Below, in pieces: positions 53,491 through 61,517 of a stretch of 64,000 nucleotides of DNA. The notes below the pieces were generated by a model, which was not told the DNA's origin, ran no database searches, and was given only the letters and a program-made list of their open reading frames with translations. Both the position numbers and the translations under genes were made by a program. The number at the start of each line of letters is the position of its first letter. The stretch's first letter is position 1. Where the stretch lies: NCBI RefSeq assembly GCF_005222695.1, contig NZ_STGG01000070.1:1-64000 (forward strand), in the 5' to 3' direction. The stretch comes from Massilia sp. HP4 (GTDB lineage Bacteria > Pseudomonadota > Gammaproteobacteria > Burkholderiales > Burkholderiaceae_D).

Positions 53491-53695
53491 ACGGTTGTGC
53501 GTTTCATTGACAGAAAAGCTAGGGTAGTAAGCAAACTGGTAATTGCTGCACCTGCGTCAATAGCGTGGTATGGTATGTGCTGTCCGTCTACTGCCGACCT
53601 GGCTGCAGACGGCCAGGAGACGAACCGGCCCCGCCGGCGCACACAATTCTAAGTACGTGGTTCACGAAGCCGCGGCGCAACCTATGGAACGAGAG
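53491..53695 (+). promoter_or_regulatory. phaC-phaR intergenic region
   Basis: 205 nt without a gene. Contains a perfect -35 TTGACA (53507-53512) but only poor -10 candidates, and a TGC-rich stretch (TTGCTGCACCTGCGTCAA, 53543-53560) of the type PhaR is known to bind. An autoregulated phaR promoter is inferred. Confidence 0.35.
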
Positions 53696-54262
53696 ATGAG
53701 CAGTGTGAAGAAAAGTACGGAACGCCTGATCAAGAAATACCCGAACCGTCGCCTGTACGATACGCAGACCAGTTCATACATTACTCTTTCCGACGTCAAA
53801 CAACTCGTGCTCGATGCCGATGAGTTTACGGTGGTCGATGCCAAGAGCAGTGAAGACCTGACCCGCAGCATCCTCTTGCAAATCATCCTGGAAGAAGAAG
53901 CGAACGGCGTGCCGATGTTCTCGAGCTCGGTCCTGGCCCAGATCATCCGCTACTACGGCCACGCGATGCAGGGCATGATGGGTTCTTACCTGGAAAAGAA
54001 CGTGCAAGCCTTCACCGACATCCAGAACAAGTTCACCAGCAATGCCGCCGGCGCGCTCGAAGGCAAACCGTTCAGCCCCGAGATGTGGACCCAGTTCATG
54101 AACGTCCAGGGCCCGATGATGCAGGGCATGATGAACAACTACATCGACCAGAGCAAGAACCTGTTCCTGCAGATGCAAGAGCAGATGCAGAACCAGAGCA
54201 AGGCGATGTTCGGCGCATTCCCGTTCCCGGGCATGCCGACCAATCCGACCGACAAGAAGTAA
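53696..54262 (+). CDS. phaR: PHB synthesis repressor PhaR
   Basis: 188 residues from ATG 53696; ATG 53684 would add four residues (MERE). N-terminal PHB/PHA accumulation regulator DNA-binding domain RLIKKYPNRRLYDTQTSSYITLSDVKQLV. Then LLQIILEEE and two PHB-binding helices. C-terminal Met/Gln-rich repeats (MQEQMQNQSKAMFG) that bind granules. It represses phasin and its own gene until PHB granules titrate it. Confidence 0.95.
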   Translation: MSSVKKSTERLIKKYPNRRLYDTQTSSYITLSDVKQLVLDADEFTVVDAKSSEDLTRSILLQIILEEEANGVPMFSSSVLAQIIRYYGHAMQGMMGSYLEKNVQAFTDIQNKFTSNAAGALEGKPFSPEMWTQFMNVQGPMMQGMMNNYIDQSKNLFLQMQEQMQNQSKAMFGAFPFPGMPTNPTDKK

Positions 54263-54323
54263 GCATCTAGCACAGCGCTGCAACACACCGGCCCGCGACC
54301 CCCACCGGGTCCCCGGGTTCAGG

Positions 54324-54329
54324 TACAAT
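54324..54329 (+). promoter_or_regulatory. -10 box of rimO
   Basis: TACAAT in GGTTCAGGTACAATC, 33 nt before the start codon. The same TTCAGGTACAATC stretch precedes the acyl-CoA dehydrogenase operon (21884-21897). Confidence 0.55.
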
Positions 54330-54361
54330 CGCGGATTGCCCAAATCATTTGTCGTCCGCCC

Positions 54362-55822
54362 ATGCCTGAACTCCGTCGTAATCCTTCTGCCAACCCGAGC
54401 AACAGCGCAAGCAGCATCGCTGCTGCCGCCAAGGCCCCGGCCATCGTCATTCCGACGCCGGCCGCCGGTGTGACTGCGCCGACGGTCGGTTTTGTCTCGC
54501 TCGGCTGCCCGAAGGCGCTGGTCGATTCCGAGCAGATCCTGACCCAGCTGCGCGCCGAAGGCTACCAGACCGCCAAGTCCTACGACGGCGCCGACCTGGT
54601 GATCGTCAACACCTGCGGCTTCATCGACGCCGCGGTGCAGGAGTCGCTGGACGCGATCGGCGAAGCGCTGGCCGAGAACGGCAAAGTGATCGTGACCGGC
54701 TGCCTGGGCGCCAAGAAGGATGCGGCGGGCGACGACATCATCACCAAGGTGCACCCGAAGGTGCTGGCCGTGACCGGCCCGCACGCCGTCACCGAAGTGA
54801 TGGCGTCGGTGCACCTGCACCTGCCGAAACCGCACGATCCGTTCATCGACCTGGTGCCGGACCACGGCGTCAAGCTGACCCCGAAGCACTACGCCTACCT
54901 GAAGATCTCCGAGGGTTGCAACCACCGCTGCAGCTTCTGCATCATTCCGTCCATGCGCGGCGACCTGGTATCGCGCCGCATCGACGAGGTGCTGGTCGAG
55001 GCCGAGAACCTGTTCAAGGCCGGCGTCAAGGAGCTCCTGGTGATCTCGCAAGATACGTCCGCCTACGGCGTCGACGTCAAGTTCCGCACCGGCTTCTGGA
55101 ACGGCCGGCCGATCAAGACCCACATGACCCAATTGGTCGAGGCGCTGGGCCAGCTGGCGCGCCAGTACGACGCCTGGGTGCGCCTGCACTACGTCTATCC
55201 TTACCCGCACGTCGACCATGCGATCCCGTTCATGGGCGACGGCCACGTGCTGCCTTACCTCGACATCCCGATGCAGCACGCGCATCCGGATGTGTTAAAG
55301 CGCATGAAGCGTCCGGCCAGCGGCGAGAAGAACCTCGAGCGCATCCTCAACTGGCGCAAGATGAACCCGGACCTGACGATCCGCTCTACTTTTATTGCCG
55401 GCTTCCCGGGCGAGACCGAGGCCGAGTTCGAATACCTGCTCGACTTCCTGAAAGAAGCGCAGATCGACCGCCTGGGCTGCTTTGCCTATTCGCCGGTCGA
55501 AGGCGCGACCGCCAACGAGCTGGCCAATCCGGTGCCCGAAGAAGTGCGCGAAGAACGCCGCGCCCGCGTCATGCTGCTGCAAGAAGACATCTCGGCCAAG
55601 CGCCTGCAGGCCAAGGTCGGCAAGACCGTGCGCGTGCTGGTCGACGAAGTCGGCCCGCGCGAAGCGATCGGCAGGTCAAGCGCGGATGCGCCGGAAATCG
55701 ATGGCGTGGTCCACATCAAGCGTCCGCTGGTGCCGGGCAAGAACAAGCTCGCGGTGGGCCAGTTCGCCGACGTCGTGATCACCAAGGCAGACGCCCACGA
55801 CCTGTGGGCCACGCCAGTCTGA
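54362..55822 (+). CDS. rimO: Ribosomal protein S12 methylthiotransferase RimO
   Basis: 486 residues. Radical SAM/MiaB family: UPF0004 N-terminal domain with three cluster Cys (SLGCPKAL, VNTCGF, VTGCLG), radical SAM triad CNHRCSFC (about 185-192), and C-terminal TRAM domain. It adds a methylthio group to Asp88 of S12. An Ala/Pro/Ser-rich N-terminal extension of about 38 residues precedes the conserved start TVGFVSLGCPKA. An internal start is possible, but no good ribosome-binding site is seen there. Confidence 0.96.
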   Translation: MPELRRNPSANPSNSASSIAAAAKAPAIVIPTPAAGVTAPTVGFVSLGCPKALVDSEQILTQLRAEGYQTAKSYDGADLVIVNTCGFIDAAVQESLDAIGEALAENGKVIVTGCLGAKKDAAGDDIITKVHPKVLAVTGPHAVTEVMASVHLHLPKPHDPFIDLVPDHGVKLTPKHYAYLKISEGCNHRCSFCIIPSMRGDLVSRRIDEVLVEAENLFKAGVKELLVISQDTSAYGVDVKFRTGFWNGRPIKTHMTQLVEALGQLARQYDAWVRLHYVYPYPHVDHAIPFMGDGHVLPYLDIPMQHAHPDVLKRMKRPASGEKNLERILNWRKMNPDLTIRSTFIAGFPGETEAEFEYLLDFLKEAQIDRLGCFAYSPVEGATANELANPVPEEVREERRARVMLLQEDISAKRLQAKVGKTVRVLVDEVGPREAIGRSSADAPEIDGVVHIKRPLVPGKNKLAVGQFADVVITKADAHDLWATPV

Positions 55823-55854
55823 AGCATTTTACGTAAGGCCCAGCGCGACCGCAT

Positions 55855-57018
55855 ATGAACAAGAAGTCGATCCAGACCACCCTGATCCATAGCGACTACG
55901 TCGCGCCGGGCGGCTTCGATGCCTTCCCTCCCGGCATCCACCGCGCATCGACCGTGCTGTTCCCGAACACCGCCGCGATGCGCTCGACCGAATGGCGCGA
56001 CAAGCAGGCTTACACCTATGGCCTGCACGGCACGCCGACCACGTTTACGCTCGAAGGCAAGCTGGCCGAGATCGAGGGCGGCGCGCACTGCCTGTTGACG
56101 CCTTCGGGCCTGGCGGCGATCGCGATGGTCGATTTCGCCCTCCTCAAGAGCGGCGACGACGTGCTGCTGCCGGATAACGTCTACAACCCGAACCGCGAAC
56201 TGGGGCGTTGGCTGACCCAGGATTTCGGCGTGTCCGCGCGTTACTACGATCCGATGATCGGCGCCGGCATCGCCGGCCTGATCCAGCCGAACACCAGATT
56301 GCTGTGGACCGAGGCGCCGGGTTCGGTGTCGATGGAAGTGCCGGACCTGCCGGCGCTGTGCAACGCTGCCCACGAGCGTGGCGTGATCGTCGCGCTGGAC
56401 AATACCTGGGCGGCCGGGCTGGCGCTGCGCGGCTTCGACCACGGCGTCGACATCGTCATGCATGCGCTGACCAAGTACCAGTCGGGCGGGGCGGACCTGT
56501 TGATGGGCGCCGTGATCACGCGCGATCGTGGACTGAACGACCGTATCGCGCAGGCCCATATGCGGCTCGGCATGGGCGTGAGCCCGGACGACGCCTACCT
56601 GGTCCAGCGCGGCCTGCCGACCATGAAGCTGCGCTTCGAGCGCCACGACGCGAGCGCACGGCTGCTGGCGGCCTGGTTCAAGGCGCGGCCCGAAGTGGCG
56701 AAGGTGCTGCATCCGGCCTTCGAGGATTGCCCTGGACACGCGTTCTGGAAACGGGATTTTACCGGCGCCGGCGGCCTGTTCTCGGTGGTCTTCGACCCAC
56801 GCTACGATGAAGCCCGGGTCGACCGCATGGTCGACGCCTTGACCCTGTTCGGCATCGGTTACAGCTGGGGCGGGCCGAACAGCCTGGTGATGCCGTACCG
56901 GATCAAGAGCCTGCGCGACAAGTGGAGTGATCCGGGCGTGCTGGTGCGCTTCAATGTGGGGCTGGAAGAGCCGAGCGACCTGATCGCCGATCTCGAGCAG
57001 GCATTCGGCCAGCTTTGA
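55855..57018 (+). CDS. metC: Cystathionine beta-lyase MetC
   Basis: 387 residues. Cys/Met metabolism PLP enzyme: YTYGLHGTPTTFTLEGKLAE, LDNTWAAGLALRGFDHGVD, and PLP Lys in ALTKYQSGGADL (about 205). SLVMPY and FNVGLEEPSDLIADLEQAF are typical of MetC rather than MetB. It converts cystathionine to homocysteine, pyruvate and ammonia. Starts 32 nt after rimO. Confidence 0.93.
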   Translation: MNKKSIQTTLIHSDYVAPGGFDAFPPGIHRASTVLFPNTAAMRSTEWRDKQAYTYGLHGTPTTFTLEGKLAEIEGGAHCLLTPSGLAAIAMVDFALLKSGDDVLLPDNVYNPNRELGRWLTQDFGVSARYYDPMIGAGIAGLIQPNTRLLWTEAPGSVSMEVPDLPALCNAAHERGVIVALDNTWAAGLALRGFDHGVDIVMHALTKYQSGGADLLMGAVITRDRGLNDRIAQAHMRLGMGVSPDDAYLVQRGLPTMKLRFERHDASARLLAAWFKARPEVAKVLHPAFEDCPGHAFWKRDFTGAGGLFSVVFDPRYDEARVDRMVDALTLFGIGYSWGGPNSLVMPYRIKSLRDKWSDPGVLVRFNVGLEEPSDLIADLEQAFGQL

Positions 57019-57023
57019 ATGAA

Positions 57024-57053
57024 AATGGGGCCTCGTCGGCCCCATTCGTTTTT
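57024..57053 (+). terminator. Rho-independent terminator of metC, partly bidirectional
   Basis: Perfect 9-bp stem AATGGGGCC / GGCCCCATT, 5-nt loop, then CGTTTTTAT. On the minus strand the stem is followed by TTCATTC only, so reverse activity is weaker. The convergent DUF4870 gene stops at 57052. Confidence 0.9.
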
Positions 57054-57414
57054 ATACCGGCATCGCCCGGTTATTGTTCAGGTCGAGGAAGCCGCGCACC
57101 AGGCGGTAGGCTTTCCAGATCCAGACCACGAACCACAGCAGATAGGCGACCGGGATGCCGATGACGGTGATGAACAGCACGCCACCGACCGCCATCCAGG
57201 CCACATACCACCAGAACGAGCGGATCATCCAGGTGTGATGGCTGTGCACGATCGTGCCGGCGGTCTCCGGACGCTTGATGTAATTGACGATCACCGGGAC
57301 GATCGACAGCATCCCGAGTGAGAAGAAGAAGGTGAGCGCGTGGATCACGTACAGGATGCGGGCCCAGTGCTTGCTGTCCTCGACGCCTCGTTCCATAACC
57401 AGTTCTTGCGACAT
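57052..57414 (-). CDS. DUF4870-like small membrane protein
   Basis: 120 residues. Three hydrophobic segments (about 18-42, 62-84, 85-103): ILYVIHALTFFFSLGMLSIVP, WWYVAWMAVGGVLFITVIG, IPVAYLLWFVVWIWKAYR. The IVNYIKRPETAGTIVHSHHTWM stretch is typical of this family. AAGGAG ribosome-binding site. Function unknown; inner membrane. Confidence 0.8.
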   Translation of the reverse strand: MSQELVMERGVEDSKHWARILYVIHALTFFFSLGMLSIVPVIVNYIKRPETAGTIVHSHHTWMIRSFWWYVAWMAVGGVLFITVIGIPVAYLLWFVVWIWKAYRLVRGFLDLNNNRAMPV

Positions 57415-57456
57415 AGTGGCTCCTTATGAAGGACGGGGACGATCCCGTTTGTTGCC

Positions 57457-57462
57457 ATTGTA
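57457..57462 (-). promoter_or_regulatory. -10 box of the DUF4870 gene
   Basis: TACAAT on the minus strand (GCTACAATGG), 43 nt before the start codon. Confidence 0.5.
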
Positions 57463-57514
57463 GCAGCGTCGAGCGCGGCCCTGTCGGCTTGTTCCGGCCG
57501 GAATCAGGAAAGAC

Positions 57515-57952
57515 TCACCCTGCATGCTGCTGGACCCACGCCACCAGCCGCCCCGCATCCATGGCGCCCGACTGGCGAGCGATTTCTCGCCCGCCGCGGA
57601 ACAGGGCCAGGGTCGGGATGCTGCGGATCGCGAAGCGCGCCGACAGGTCTTGCGCGCGCTCGGTATCGACCTTCAGCAGGCGCACCTGCGGCTCGAGCCG
57701 CTGGGCGGCCTGGGCGTAGGCTGGCGCCATCATCTTGCAGGGGCCGCACCATTCAGCCCAGAAGTCGACCAGCACCGGCAGGTCGTTGCGGCCGATGTGG
57801 CGTTCGAAGCGGGCGCTGTCGACGTCCAGCGGACGGCCGGTGAAGATGGCTTGCGAACATTTGCCGCACGTAGGGGCATCCTGCAGCCTTGCCTGGGGCA
57901 TGCGGTTGACCGCATCGCAGTGCGGGCAGACGACGTGGAGCGGCTCGCTCAT
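57515..57952 (-). CDS. trxC: Thioredoxin 2 (TrxC)
   Basis: 145 residues from ATG 57952, with AAGGAGA as ribosome-binding site. N-terminal zinc finger with two CxxC (CPHC, CGKC), then a thioredoxin fold with active site WCGPC (about residue 69). IPTLALFRGG contains the cis-Pro. A cytoplasmic disulfide reductase induced by oxidative stress in E. coli (OxyR). No OxyR site was sought in detail. Confidence 0.95.
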   Translation of the reverse strand: MSEPLHVVCPHCDAVNRMPQARLQDAPTCGKCSQAIFTGRPLDVDSARFERHIGRNDLPVLVDFWAEWCGPCKMMAPAYAQAAQRLEPQVRLLKVDTERAQDLSARFAIRSIPTLALFRGGREIARQSGAMDAGRLVAWVQQHAG

Positions 57953-57984
57953 GGTGGATCTCCTTCGGTTGAAAAGATGACGGC

Positions 57985-57990
57985 ATTGTA
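57985..57990 (-). promoter_or_regulatory. -10 box of trxC
   Basis: TACAAT on the minus strand (CTTACAATGCC), 33 nt before the start codon. Confidence 0.5.
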
Positions 57991-58050
57991 AGCGCCGTCG
58001 GGCATTCGCGTCGCCGGCCCAGCCATGCGCCGCTCGCGGAGCGACTTGCA

Positions 58051-58056
58051 TAGAAT
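58051..58056 (+). promoter_or_regulatory. -10 box of the DUF72 gene
   Basis: TAGAAT in GCATAGAATCG, 30 nt before the start codon. No good -35. Confidence 0.4.
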
Positions 58057-58085
58057 CGTGGAAACGACACGATCACGACAGTCCA

Positions 58086-58841
58086 ATGCCTCAATCCGAA
58101 TCGACCGGCCGCCTGCTCGTTGGCTGCGCCGGCTGGAGCCTGCCGAAGGCCTGCTTCGACGCCTTTCCCGCCGAGGGCAGCCACCTGGAGCGCTACGCCG
58201 CCGTCTTCCCTACGGTGGAAATCAATTCCTCGTTCTATAAGCCGCACAAGCCGGAAACCTATGCACGGTGGGCCGCCAGCGTCCCGGACGACTTCCGCTT
58301 TGCGGTCAAGGTGCCGCGCGCGATGACCCATGAGTCACGCCTGGTCGAGGTCGACGATCAGCTCGACCGCTTCCAGGGCGAGGCGGGCATGCTGGGCAAC
58401 AAGCTCGGCTGCCTGCTGGTGCAACTGCCGCCGCGCTTCGGTTTTACGGACGCGCCGGCGCACGCCTTCTTCGACGGCCTGCGCGCCCGCTTCGGCTGCA
58501 GCATCGCTTTCGAGGCGCGCCACGCGAGCTGGTTTTCCGATCCGGCAACCGCCTTGCTGCGCGAGTGCGGCGTGATCCGCGTAATCGCCGACCCGGCTGC
58601 CGGCCAGCCGGGGCCGCATGAGCCAACGAGCGAGCAGGAAGCCTATGTGCGCCTGCACGGCACGCCGCGCATCTATTACTCGCGCTATCCGCAAGAAGAG
58701 ATCGCGCGCTGGCGGGCCGAGTTCGATGCACTTGTCGCGCGGGGGCGCAAGGTGTGGTGTATCTTCGATAATACGGCGGAGGGCGCTTCCGTTCCGAATG
58801 CCTTGGAATTGGTGCACGGACAGGTTGTGCAGGTAAGTTAA
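58086..58841 (+). CDS. DUF72 family protein (YecE-like)
   Basis: 251 residues. TIM-barrel-like DUF72: GCAGWSLPK near the start, FPTVEINSSFYKPHKPETYARWA, FAVKVPRAMTHE, LVQLPPRF, and VRLHGTPRIYYSRYPQEEI near the end. Function unknown in E. coli YecE. Followed after 23 nt by the Mut7-C gene. Confidence 0.9.
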   Translation: MPQSESTGRLLVGCAGWSLPKACFDAFPAEGSHLERYAAVFPTVEINSSFYKPHKPETYARWAASVPDDFRFAVKVPRAMTHESRLVEVDDQLDRFQGEAGMLGNKLGCLLVQLPPRFGFTDAPAHAFFDGLRARFGCSIAFEARHASWFSDPATALLRECGVIRVIADPAAGQPGPHEPTSEQEAYVRLHGTPRIYYSRYPQEEIARWRAEFDALVARGRKVWCIFDNTAEGASVPNALELVHGQVVQVS

Positions 58842-58864
58842 GATTGCGAGATACTGTCGACATC

Positions 58865-59683
58865 ATGGTGACCGCAACGTTTCGTTTCTATCAGGAATTG
58901 GGCGAGTTCTTGCCGCGCGACCGGCGCGGCCGCACCTTCGCTGCCGAATGCGCACGCCAGTCGACCACCAAGCACATGATCGAGGCATTGGGCGTGCCGC
59001 ATACCGAGGTGGAGATGGTGCTGGTCAATGGCGACGAGAGCGGCTTCGACCGGGTGCTGGAAGACGGCGACCACGTCGCCGTGTACTCGCGCTTCGAATT
59101 GATCGAGGTCGGCCCGCACGGCGGCATTGCACAGGAACGCCTGCGCGAGCGACAGCGCGAACGCATGCGCTTCGTCGCCGATTCGCACCTGGGCGGCCTG
59201 GCCCGCCTGTTGCGCATGGCCGGCTACGACACCTTGTACGACAATCACTATCATGACGACGACGTCGAAGACCTGGCCGAGAACGACGACCGGATCGTGC
59301 TGACGCGCGACCGCGAACTGCTCAAGCGGCGCTCGATCGTCCATGGTTGCTATATCCACGCGCTCGACCCGCCGCAGCAATTGCGCGAGCTGTTCGACAG
59401 GCTCGACCTGGCCGGCGGCGCGCGGCCGTTTTCGCTGTGCCTGCACTGCAATGTGGCGCTGCGCGAGGTCGACAAGGCGAGCGTGGCCGCCCGCCTGCCG
59501 GAATCGGTGGGCGCGCTGCACGACAGCTTCACCATCTGCGACAACTGCCTGCGGGTGTACTGGAAGGGCTCGCACTACAAGCGCATGGCGGCGCTGCTGG
59601 CTGCGGTAGCGCAGCGCAAGGAAGGCGCCCTGGAAGACTTTGCCGATGTAGAATCGTCCGAGGAATCCGATTTCCATCCGTGA
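58865..59683 (+). CDS. Mut7-C RNAse domain protein with N-terminal ubiquitin-like (ThiS-like) domain
   Basis: 272 residues from ATG 58865; the TTG at 58844 in frame lacks a ribosome-binding site. Residues 1-85 are a Mut7-C ubiquitin-like (ThiS/MoaD-like) domain: TATFRFYQELGEFLP and VEMVLVNGDESGFDRVLEDGDHVAVY. Residues about 95-245 are Mut7-C, a PIN-like RNase: FVADSHLGGLARLLRMAGYDT, ENDDRIVLTRDRELL, with a zinc ribbon LCLHCN / CDNCLRVYWKGSHY. The prokaryotic function is unknown. Overlaps the next gene by GTGA. Confidence 0.88.
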   Translation: MVTATFRFYQELGEFLPRDRRGRTFAAECARQSTTKHMIEALGVPHTEVEMVLVNGDESGFDRVLEDGDHVAVYSRFELIEVGPHGGIAQERLRERQRERMRFVADSHLGGLARLLRMAGYDTLYDNHYHDDDVEDLAENDDRIVLTRDRELLKRRSIVHGCYIHALDPPQQLRELFDRLDLAGGARPFSLCLHCNVALREVDKASVAARLPESVGALHDSFTICDNCLRVYWKGSHYKRMAALLAAVAQRKEGALEDFADVESSEESDFHP

Positions 59684-60126
59684 GCGTGACTACTTCTGCC
59701 GCAGTACCACCGATTTCGCCGGCCGCTTTGGCCGGCATGCCCTTGCGCGTCGAGTGCCCGCCAGGTGCCTGCGTGTGCGAACGCGAACAGGTACTGGCCG
59801 ACTCCGCGGCCGACCAGCGGCCGCTCTTGATCACGCGCCAGCAAGAGCAAAAGCTGATCGAGCGCATCGGGCGTGTCGACAGCTATGCCGATTTGCAGCA
59901 CGTACAAAAGCTGATTCACAAGAATGTGGGCGCCGAGCTGCGCATCGCGCCCGGGCCGAATGAGGTGCGTACGGTGCGCGGGATCGTGGTCGTGCTCGAG
60001 GAGCGCCCTGGACTGTGCAAGAAGATCCGTCAGTCGGTGCCGGCGGCAGTGCGTCGCCGCCTGGTCGAGCGGCCCGAGATCGCCTGGGCCATTCTCGATG
60101 CGCACGACCTGTTCGGCGCAGGCTGA
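59680..60126 (+). CDS. Conserved hypothetical protein with N-terminal CxxxxCxC
   Basis: 148 residues from GTG 59680, overlapping the Mut7-C stop (GTGA); GTG 59686 is also possible. Visible: CPPGACVCEREQVLAD (three Cys), then DQRPLLITRQQEQKLIERIG, a helical region DLQHVQKLIHKNVGAELRI, and VRRRLVERPEIAWAILDAHDLF. No family recognised. Its translational coupling to the Mut7-C RNase protein suggests they work together, perhaps on RNA or in metal-dependent complexes. Confidence 0.7.
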   Translation: MSVTTSAAVPPISPAALAGMPLRVECPPGACVCEREQVLADSAADQRPLLITRQQEQKLIERIGRVDSYADLQHVQKLIHKNVGAELRIAPGPNEVRTVRGIVVVLEERPGLCKKIRQSVPAAVRRRLVERPEIAWAILDAHDLFGAG

Positions 60127-60177
60127 AGTCTAGTTCAGGTAGGGACGGCGCTGCGCGCAAAAATCGTCCGGCTCTTA

Positions 60178-60183
60178 TACAAT
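60178..60183 (+). promoter_or_regulatory. -10 box of the cupin gene
   Basis: TACAAT in CTTATACAATCG, 79 nt before the start codon. Confidence 0.5.
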
Positions 60184-60261
60184 CGATGACAGAACGGCAT
60201 CTGCCGTCCGTGAACCTCCGCACGCGGCCATGCGCCTGCGCGCAGCATTTTGGAGAAACCC

Positions 60262-60648
60262 ATGTCGGGCTATAGCATCAATATCGAAGAAAAAGCGCTT
60301 GCCGGAAACAACTTCCGCGAAGTGCTCTATACCACCAAGCGCAGCCAGCTCGTCATCATGACCCTGCAGCCGGGCGAAGAGATCGGCCTGGAGCACCACG
60401 ATGGCCACGACCAGTTCATCCGCGTCGAAGCGGGCGAGGGCGTGGCGCTGCTGGACGGCGAAGAACACAAGCTGGAAGACGGCGTCGCGGTCGTGATCCC
60501 GGCTGGCACCGAGCATAACGTCATCAATACCTCGAAGACCGAGCCGATGCGTTTGTACACGCTGTACACGCCGCCGGAGCATCCGGATGGCATCGTGCAT
60601 GCGACCAAGGCTGAGGCGGACGAGTACGAGCGTCAGCACGGGCATTGA
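60262..60648 (+). CDS. Cupin-2 domain protein
   Basis: 128 residues; GGAGAA 7 nt before ATG 60262. A single cupin: QPGEEIGLEHHDGHDQFIRVEAGEG (motif 1, three His and a Glu for metal), VVIPAGTEHNVINTS (motif 2, fourth His). A C-terminal THREE-like tail YTPPEHPDGIVHATKAEADE. Small single-domain cupins of this type are metal-dependent isomerases or dioxygenases, or sugar-binding; no substrate is inferred. Confidence 0.88.
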   Translation: MSGYSINIEEKALAGNNFREVLYTTKRSQLVIMTLQPGEEIGLEHHDGHDQFIRVEAGEGVALLDGEEHKLEDGVAVVIPAGTEHNVINTSKTEPMRLYTLYTPPEHPDGIVHATKAEADEYERQHGH

Positions 60649-60924
60649 TGTCATCAGATTGCGCACTATGAGTAACGTGGGCGGCTATGCCGTCCACGCG
60701 TTGATTGTTCGCGCGGCCTTTCAGTTCGGTCCAAATGATTCAGGCCAGCCTTACGGCAGCTACGTCAGCGGCCAGAACCAGATTGTCGCCGAGTTCCAGA
60801 AGCAGACCCGAGCACAGTCCTGAGATGGCAAGGTTGAAGCGGGGGGCCGTGTGCGGAGAGAGCTTCCTACTGGGTAAAAGCAGAGACATAATGCCGACGT
60901 TGTTCGCTGCCATTGCGGGAACAT
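60649..60924 (+). other. Intergenic stretch with one weak small reading frame
   Basis: About 275 nt between the cupin gene and the terminator of the minus-strand lipoprotein, less GC-rich than its neighbours. A 51-codon frame at 60668-60823 (MSNVGGYAVHALIVRAAFQF...) has no ribosome-binding site and no recognised family; it could be a remnant of a longer gene. Nothing else is evident. Confidence 0.3.
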
Positions 60925-60950
60925 TAAAAAAGCCGGCATCAGCCGGCTTC
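60925..60950 (-). terminator. Rho-independent terminator of the lipoprotein gene
   Basis: On the minus strand the stem AAGCCGG / CCGGCTT with a 6-nt loop is followed by TTTTAAT. It lies 9 nt beyond the stop codon of the lipoprotein. Confidence 0.88.
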
Positions 60951-60958
60951 GTTGGTGA

Positions 60959-61420
60959 TTACCAGCCATAAGGCCAGCGCGTCCCGATATGTCCACCCCA
61001 GCCACGCCCGCGGTGTCCGCGCCAGCTGCTGCGTCCAAAATCAAACCCCAGCCCGATCGAAATCGGCGGATACCAATAACGCGGCTGCTCGACATACACC
61101 GGCTGCGGCACATACACCGGTTGCTGCTGTACCCACACCGGCTGCTGCTGGACGATCACCGGCTGCTGTGTGCGGTAAACCGGCGTCACCGACGTGGTCG
61201 TCCAGCCCGTTGACCGGGGAGCAGCCACCGGCGTCGATGTCACGACGCCACCCTGGCCGGAAGCGGCAACCTGGGCGCCCGTGCCAACCGGCACCGGAGT
61301 AACGGACACAACCCGCCACTGGCTAGGGTCGGACGGCTGTGCATAGGTATAGGTTGGGCCGGGCGCGGCGCAGCCGGCCAGCAGGCCCAACGATCCGAGA
61401 ATGATGGCGATATTTTTCAT
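60959..61420 (-). CDS. Small lipoprotein with Gln/Val/Pro repeats
   Basis: 153 residues; AGGAGG ribosome-binding site before the ATG. Lipoprotein signal MKNIAIILGSLGLLAGC. Residues about 85-115 are repeats of PVxVQQQPV type (PVIVQQQPVWVQQQPVYVPQ), then YWYPPISIGLGFDFGRSSWRG and a Gly/Arg/Trp-rich C-terminus. The repeat and aromatic tail look like a surface or envelope structural lipoprotein. Family not recognised. Confidence 0.7.
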   Translation of the reverse strand: MKNIAIILGSLGLLAGCAAPGPTYTYAQPSDPSQWRVVSVTPVPVGTGAQVAASGQGGVVTSTPVAAPRSTGWTTTSVTPVYRTQQPVIVQQQPVWVQQQPVYVPQPVYVEQPRYWYPPISIGLGFDFGRSSWRGHRGRGWGGHIGTRWPYGW

Positions 61421-61517
61421 GGCGGTCCTCCTGATGCTGCCATCATACGGATTACCGGACCAGTGTGCAGCAGAATTACACCCTGTTACATGGCGCCGGG
61501 CGCTTGCTGCCGCACCA

